This document shows, one piece after another, positions 59,105 through 64,000 of a stretch of DNA of 64,000 nucleotides. The DNA comes from Ceriagrion tenellum (Eukaryota > Arthropoda > Insecta > Odonata > Coenagrionidae), in contig OY720636.1 of assembly GCA_963169105.1 (NCBI GenBank), forward strand, positions 148,885,941 through 148,949,940. Reading direction: 5' to 3'. The stretch's first letter is position 1. Each line of letters opens with the position of its first letter. A program made the position numbers and the translations under genes. The notes below the pieces were generated by a model. The model did not search any database and was not told the DNA's origin. It worked only from the letters and a program-made list of their open reading frames with translations.

Positions 59105-61540
59105 ATGGATACACGCGGATGGAAACCCGGAACAATCGCTGCCCACAGTCAGAATCTCCGCGGAAGCCTACTGGGAAACTTCAGAAATTTCTACGGGGAA
59201 GAAATTTCCAGGAACAGCAGAAGGTTCGAGAAACTTCGCAAGAGGAAGGAGAAGCTCCTATCTTCTTTGGCATTTCTCGAGCGATGCAGAGACTCCAACA
59301 CCATCCCTGCCTTTGTCGAGGTCAAACATCATATCCAGTCGAAGAAAGCTCAAAGGATTCTCCGAAGAGCCAGCACAGCCCTGCTACGGGAAAGAGTGCA
59401 ACACACGAGATGGGACATCCAAAAATGCACGGAGGAGCTGTATGATGTGCACTTAGCCCTTAGTGCATCCCTGAACATTACGGATTGGGATACGTTAGAC
59501 AGAATTACGTGGAATTCTGCTACCACAGCCTTCATCTCAACGAAAGAGAAGCAGGTGAAAAAGTTCGACCGCCTTCATAGCCGTCAACACCCGGAGCTAG
59601 AAAACCATGGCCCTGATAAGGGCCGTACGGTAGTTAACCTGACTGACGTTCGCCTAAGTGAGGCAGCTGTCAGTGTACTTTCCAAGGGACTCAACTTCGC
59701 CGTTGCTCCTGCCCGCTTACCTAAGGAAGAACTAGTGACAGAAGTGGAATACGCCGTCCGGAAACTACCTAAGGAAGAGGCCGATGAACTACGTGATGAA
59801 GTGAGCCGTATACTGATCCATTCCAAAACTCCCAAAACCAACGTCACCCGAGAGGAGAAAAAAGCTTTGAGGGAACTCCGGACGGATGATGGCATTATAA
59901 TCACGTCGGCGGATAAAGGGAACGCAACTGTGGTGATGAAGAAGGAAGACTACTTCAGTAAAATCAACAGTCTCCTGAACGAGAACACCTACTCCGAGGA
60001 AAAATCGGATCCCACCTCAAGGATTCAGAAGGGAATAAAACATATCATCTACCAGTCTTCGATCCCTCCAGAAGAAAGGAAATGGATCATCGAGTCGGCT
60101 CCCAAACCACCTAGATTATACGGCCTACCCAAGATCCATAAACAAGGGGTCCCTCTACGACCCATAGTGAGTGCCATAGACTCTCCAACGCATAAACTCG
60201 CCAAATATTTGGCCCAGCAACTCCTACCGTTCTCCGGTCAGACGCCGACGCATGTGAAAAACTCCGCTCACTTCATTGAGATTTTAAAAAAGACCGAAAT
60301 CAGCAAGGACGATATTTTAGTGAGCTTCGACGTAGTTTCTCTCTTCACTAATATCCCTATTGGTGAAGCAGTAGAAATAATCAAGACTTTCACAAGTGAC
60401 GGCCTCCCGGGAGACATTCCAAGGATGGTGGAATTTTGCCTCAGAAACGCCTACTTCACGTGGAACGGTAAATTCTACAAACAAACAAATGGAGCTGCAA
60501 TGGGATCCCCTCTCTCACCGGTGGTCGCCAATCTTTTCATGGAAGATTTTGAACGGAAAGCCTTGCAGTCCTTCCACAAAAAGCCAAAACTCTTTGTGAG
60601 GTATGTGGACGACACATTTGTGGTATGGCCACATGGAACGGATGAACTCGAGAAGTTCTTGCACCACCTGAACGCACAAAATGCAGCCATCACATTCACC
60701 ATGGAGACGGAAACGGACAACTGCCTGCCTTTTTTAGACGTCCTCGTCGAGAAAAGAAAAAATGGGTCTTTAGGACACTCCGTTTTTCGGAAAAAGACCC
60801 ACACGGACCGATACCTCCATGCGAACTCCCATCACCACCCTCAACAGAAAGCCGGAGTAATTAAAACTTTATTCCACCGAGCATGCTCGCTCTCAGACGC
60901 TGCTTCCATCGCAAAAGAGAAACGACATCTAATGGAAACTTTCCAGATGAACGGCTTCCGGCGAGAAAACATCCTGAAGATAATCCGCAAGATGGAACGG
61001 AAGCAGCAACTGATGGCCCCAAAGAGGGCCTATGAAGAGAGCCGTACTACAGAAAAGGCGAGGGCACACGCCATCTTACCTTACGTCGCCGGGACCACGG
61101 AAAGAATCGCAAGAGCCCTCCAGAAACACAACGTCATGACCAGATTTAAATGCGTTACTAAGATGGCGAGTATCCTCGTCAACTCGAAAGACCACCACCC
61201 TAAAGACATCTATGGAGGAGTATACCAAATAAAATGTAGTTGCGGCAATTCCTACATCGGCCAGACTTCAAGAGCTCTGAAATGCCGAGTGCAAGAACAC
61301 CGAAGGGCCGCAAAAAACAGGCAATTCAGCCAGTCAGCGGTGGCTGAACATCAATGGAGTGGACCGACCCACAGCATTGACTTTGACAACGCCTCATTAT
61401 TGAATAAAGAAGGCCGCTATTACCCAAGAGTCATCAGGGAAGCAATTGAAATCGCAAAAACACCTGCGAATTTCAACCGCGAAGACGGCTACACCCTCGC
61501 CAGCGCGTGGAAACGGGTCTTCAGAGAGTCCAACCAATGA
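59105..61540 (+). CDS. Penelope-like reverse transcriptase / GIY-YIG endonuclease, unit 4
   Basis: Last complete unit, protein identical to the others. Downstream, 61541-61702 repeats the inter-unit spacer and the first 13 codons of a fifth unit before the array ends. Confidence 0.95.
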   Translation: MDTRGWKPGTIAAHSQNLRGSLLGNFRNFYGEEISRNSRRFEKLRKRKEKLLSSLAFLERCRDSNTIPAFVEVKHHIQSKKAQRILRRASTALLRERVQHTRWDIQKCTEELYDVHLALSASLNITDWDTLDRITWNSATTAFISTKEKQVKKFDRLHSRQHPELENHGPDKGRTVVNLTDVRLSEAAVSVLSKGLNFAVAPARLPKEELVTEVEYAVRKLPKEEADELRDEVSRILIHSKTPKTNVTREEKKALRELRTDDGIIITSADKGNATVVMKKEDYFSKINSLLNENTYSEEKSDPTSRIQKGIKHIIYQSSIPPEERKWIIESAPKPPRLYGLPKIHKQGVPLRPIVSAIDSPTHKLAKYLAQQLLPFSGQTPTHVKNSAHFIEILKKTEISKDDILVSFDVVSLFTNIPIGEAVEIIKTFTSDGLPGDIPRMVEFCLRNAYFTWNGKFYKQTNGAAMGSPLSPVVANLFMEDFERKALQSFHKKPKLFVRYVDDTFVVWPHGTDELEKFLHHLNAQNAAITFTMETETDNCLPFLDVLVEKRKNGSLGHSVFRKKTHTDRYLHANSHHHPQQKAGVIKTLFHRACSLSDAASIAKEKRHLMETFQMNGFRRENILKIIRKMERKQQLMAPKRAYEESRTTEKARAHAILPYVAGTTERIARALQKHNVMTRFKCVTKMASILVNSKDHHPKDIYGGVYQIKCSCGNSYIGQTSRALKCRVQEHRRAAKNRQFSQSAVAEHQWSGPTHSIDFDNASLLNKEGRYYPRVIREAIEIAKTPANFNREDGYTLASAWKRVFRESNQ

Positions 61541-61614
61541 GAGCACACCTCCACAAATTTGGCGCCAAACTACGTGTATATTAAGAGGACCAATTCCTGC
61601 ATCGTCACTTCAGT

Positions 61615-61656
61615 GGACCTGAGGAAGCCAACTGGAACGTTGGCGAAATATTGTCC
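61615..61656 (+). ncRNA. Hammerhead ribozyme motif at the right end of the array
   Basis: Exact repeat of 51383-51424, located 46 bp before the array terminus. A transcript of unit 4 ending here would carry a ribozyme at both ends. Confidence 0.7.
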
Positions 61657-61702
61657 GAAATAATGGATACACGCGGATGGAAACCCGGAACAATCGCTGC
61701 CC

Positions 61703-61720
61703 CCTAAATCTCTTCAATTT
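61703..61720. repeat. Right 18-bp target-site duplication of the Penelope array
   Basis: CCTAAATCTCTTCAATTT, identical to 49188-49205. It directly follows Penelope sequence ending ATCGCTGCC. Confidence 0.92.
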
Positions 61721-61775
61721 TGGTTCCCAACCAATTAATGAAGTTTTTGACAGATTGTGATAGTTTGATAGATTG
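61721..61775 (+). mobile_element. BEL/Pao continuation after the array
   Basis: The frame that is open at 49187 continues in phase here for only about five codons before a stop. The element is then lost at the palindrome, so only about 55 bp remain on this side. Confidence 0.5.
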
Positions 61776-61813
61776 TTGGAGTAATGAATATATGTATATA
61801 TTCATTACTCCAA
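61776..61813. repeat. Perfect 18-bp palindrome
   Basis: TTGGAGTAATGAATATAT (61776-61793), GT, then the exact reverse complement (61796-61813). It marks the border between BEL and Copia sequence. Confidence 0.85.
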
Positions 61814-61814
61814 C

Positions 61815-61862
61815 CATCTCTTTGTGACTGTGTACGTAGATGACTTGGGTGTATGGGGACTA
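61815..61862 (+). pseudogene. Inverted Copia RT motif C fragment
   Basis: The plus strand reads LFVTVYVDDLGVWG, the Copia motif C block, facing the minus-strand RT at 61863-62280. About 50 bp long. Confidence 0.6.
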
Positions 61863-62300
61863 TATATACAAGGATTACTCACAGCTCTTTTCAGTCCTAT
61901 CTCACACAAAATCTTATCTAGATGTTGATTCCAGTCCCTGCCTGCTTGCTTCAGACCATTAATACTTTTCTCAAGTTTGCACACTAAGTCTGGAAACTCA
62001 TCGTTGCCAAAACCTTCTGGTTGCCTGATGTAAATATTTTCCTTCAGCTTACTGTTAAGATATGCACACTTCACATTCGCATGATGACACTCCCAACTGT
62101 TTTCCACCATTAATGCAGTCATCAATCTAATTACCTTTATATTTATAACTGGGCTATAAGTATCAGCATAATCGATCCCTGGTATTTGATTAAGCCCTTG
62201 GGCTACTAGGCGGGCTTTGAACCTTACAATATCTCCCCTTTGATCTCGCTTAGCCTTGAAAACCCATTTGCTGCCAGTTATTTTACACTGCTCTGGTTTT
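61863..62300 (-). pseudogene. Copia reverse transcriptase 5' part
   Basis: WVFKAKRDQRGDIVRFKARL (about 62265-62210), GIDYADTYSPV and HHANVKCAYLNSKLKENIYI then RQPEGF, ending NGLKQAGRDWNQHLD and CIY. In motif A the catalytic aspartate reads asparagine (ANVK for .DVK), so even apart from the breaks it is inactive. Confidence 0.82.
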
Positions 62301-62334
62301 TTTCACTAGATCCCAAGAACAATTTTTCTTAAGA

Positions 62335-62652
62335 TTAAATATTTCTTCCTCCATGGCTTTCATCCATACCATCATTTGTATACCTTCCTGACAAAGTCTC
62401 ATCAACAGTCTTAGGGTCACAAAATTCACATGAACTTATTTTTAAACTCTTACAGCTAAAACATTCCTTGGTACCTTTGGTTCTGGCTGACCTCCTTATT
62501 ACCGGCAATTCTGGAATCTGTTCCTCTGACTCAGACGGTTGAATACCACCATCACCATTTTCTCCGCCCTCACTGTCTGCACTCACATCTGAGTCACTAC
62601 TGGCTTCACCCTTAGATTTCTCACTACTCACACTTTCTGACTCATTGCCCAA
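62335..62652 (-). pseudogene. Copia acidic linker between integrase and RT
   Basis: Low-complexity serine/glutamate-rich stretch (SSEKSKGEASSDSDVSADSE), then IRRSARTKGT, the usual RRS.R linker ahead of the Copia RT. Confidence 0.6.
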
Positions 62653-62659
62653 ATTTCCT

Positions 62660-63345
62660 CTTTCCTTCTTCTTTCCTCAAAATTTCCTCTTCCATTGACA
62701 TCGCATACAGGTGTAGGATCCGTTATTTTCTCTGACTTTTTCTTGGGAAACAGATTACAAAAATTTGACATCTCTAGTGAGTAAAACACGCTTTCCTCTT
62801 ATGTTCCACAACCTTGTCCCTTGGATATCGGTATCGCACACTCAATAGCTCTATAATTCCATAATAGTTCCATTTTGCGACTTTTCACGTTCTCTACTGT
62901 CACCCAGGCCTGACATCCAAAAACCCTCATACTCTCTAGTTCTTTCTCACTTAAGGTCCTTGTGTACCACAACTCATATGGAATCTGGTAATTAATGGCC
63001 TTACTGGTACATATATTTCTAATGTATCAGGCTGTATCAATTGCCTCTCCCCTAAAGGAATCCGATAACCCAGCCTGTATCAACATGCACCCATCCATAG
63101 TTAACAATGTCTGATTTATCCTCTCCAACACTCCCATCTGCTGGTGAGACCCTGCCATTGAAAATCTATGCTGTATTCCATTTTCCCTCAATATCTTTTC
63201 GAAGTCAGAATTTTCAAACTCTTTGCCGTTATCTGACTGGAATGTCTCGATTTTCCTGCCATGTAAATTCTCTACCCCAACTTTGAAATCCACAAACGCA
63301 CTAAAAGCCTCAGCAGACATCAGAATACACCAGGTCCAATACATC
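62660..63345 (-). pseudogene. Copia integrase core
   Basis: AFVDFKVGVENLHGRKIETF, QSDNGKEFENSDF (second D), then GVLERINQTLLTM (E): the DDE integrase core. After a frame change at about 63020 come IPYELWYTRTLSEKELESMR and VFGCQAWVTV, the end of the domain. Confidence 0.8.
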
Positions 63346-63895
63346 TGTTAACTTCTTGTCCCTCACAGGAAATGGAAGTTCCTTTGCCTTTCCTCGTAGA
63401 CACACTTCACAGTCCAGGAACACACCTCTTGGTATGATGTCTCGAGCCGGAAGACTGCCCGAATGAGCAAAACGTTGATGCCATACCTCCTTAGTGACTG
63501 TCCTCCTGGACTTCAACTCAACGTCGGGAGCTACACCAATACTACGATGACTTCCAGCCACATACGGCGATGATGTGCACACGTCGGGATGTTTCACAAT
63601 CTCGTACCAGCTCACAGTAAACATCATCTTTTACTGCCTCAGCACGAAAGATCTCTTCATCATTGTTGCTTTTGTCAAATGCGAAAAACAGTCCACCATC
63701 AATGATACGCCTAATGTTTTTCATATCTAACTGGCGCACTGAAATAAGGTTGTCGCTCGACTCAGGTACCCAGTAAACCTGTTGTAACTCTAATGTCCAC
63801 CCACCAGATTTATCATCTAACTTCATTATAACTGTCCCCACTCCTTTTACGTCGCACGCCTGCTGCTTTTGTGCTACAGTCATTTTCCCTGAGAC
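63310..63895 (-). pseudogene. Copia gag-pre-integrase region
   Basis: GVGTVIMKLDDKSGGWTLEL, VYWVPESSDNLISVRQL, then after a shift WHQRFAHSG....C..C with H..H..C..C zinc ligands (HQRFAHSG, CEVCLRGK) and LDLVYSDVC, the start of the integrase with its first D. Confidence 0.82.
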
Positions 63896-64000
63896 GGGTG
63901 AAAAGTTTTGAAGCAGTTCTCAATAAGGCGTACAATGCGCATTACATCCACTGTCCACACACCAACGATTTGGGTCGTTGTCCTCATCCTCTTGCGATCG
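63896..64000 (-). pseudogene. Copia protease remnant at the window edge
   Basis: NRWCVDSGCNAHCTPY holds the DSG protease triad. A stop follows at about 63920. The element continues beyond 64000. Confidence 0.7.

Larger units (their letters stand above)
49206..61702. mobile_element. Penelope-like element: inverted tip plus head-to-tail tandem array, 12.5 kb
   Basis: Layout: inverted 5'-truncated copy (49206-50299, minus); 23-bp filler (50300-50322); direct 5'-truncated copy (from 50323); four complete 2558-bp units with coding at 51431, 53989, 56547 and 59105; and a short right-hand piece ending at 61702. The four proteins are identical and the DNA appears identical. Both outer ends terminate within the first 75 bases of a coding region, just past a promoter/ribozyme junction, the pLTR arrangement known for Penelope elements. 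One 18-bp target duplication brackets the whole. Confidence 0.93.
61814..64000 (-). mobile_element. Copia retrotransposon remnant, runs off the right edge
   Basis: Minus-strand order from the right edge leftwards: protease, gag-pre-integrase, integrase, acidic linker, reverse transcriptase. Frames are broken many times. The RT is cut just before motif C, and the missing YVDD segment lies next to it in opposite orientation. Confidence 0.85.

Noticed and set aside
51676..60804. Repeated minus-strand open stretches within the Penelope units
   Set aside because: They are shadows of the plus-strand coding frame and repeat with it every 2558 bp. No independent motif is seen.
51383..61656. Reading the regular 2558-bp repeats as satellite DNA or a CRISPR-like array
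   Set aside because: Each unit is a full coding retroelement with RT and GIY-YIG domains, and the outer 18-bp duplication marks it as an insertion.

Overview
This is a stretch of animal nuclear genome, almost certainly arthropod. It has split genes with GT/AG introns, very long AT-rich introns packed with transposons, and element families typical of arthropods: irritans-type mariner, pogo/Tigger, piggyBac, hAT MITEs, BEL/Pao, Gypsy, Copia and Penelope. Nothing prokaryotic is present, and the species cannot be fixed from the sequence.

Two host genes were recovered by joining exons at splice sites. On the minus strand, from 11990 leftwards off the window, lies the 5' half of taspase 1 (TASP1; five exons seen: 11963-11990, 11820-11887, 11619-11751, 3901-4039, 538-617). 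On the plus strand, 12412-43573, lies a complete eight-exon mitochondrial dihydroorotate dehydrogenase gene (DHODH; 400 codons), the fourth enzyme of pyrimidine synthesis. The two are head to head with 421 bp between start codons, so a shared bidirectional promoter is likely. One DHODH intron has a GC donor instead of GT. A polyadenylation signal follows at 43918.

TASP1 introns hold two hAT MITEs sitting on one 8-bp target (952-1871), a pogo transposase remnant with an in-frame internal duplication (5408-5890), a Harbinger remnant, a LINE tail and an internally deleted Gypsy element (8473-11124). DHODH introns hold a full mariner (14073-15385), a pogo/Tigger element nested in a hAT MITE (16089-18812), another pogo remnant, a YqaJ-nuclease pseudogene (about 24770-26065), a half-LINE, a nearly intact piggyBac (35027-37962), a Gypsy remnant with its LTR (38640-40140) and several fold-back repeats.

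From 44350 to the end there is no host gene. A BEL/Pao retrotransposon (44350-49205, resuming at 61703-61775) has taken three insertions, each with its own target duplication: a solo LTR, a TTAA-flanked piggyBac-type MITE, and a 12.5-kb Penelope-like array. The array is the most striking object here. It has an inverted truncated copy, a 23-bp filler, a truncated direct copy, then four head-to-tail 2558-bp units, each with an intact 811-residue reverse transcriptase/GIY-YIG protein. Every junction carries a candidate TATA-Inr promoter and a minimal hammerhead-ribozyme motif. The whole array is bracketed by one 18-bp target-site duplication, so it appears to have landed as a single event. The window closes with a decayed minus-strand Copia element running off the right edge.
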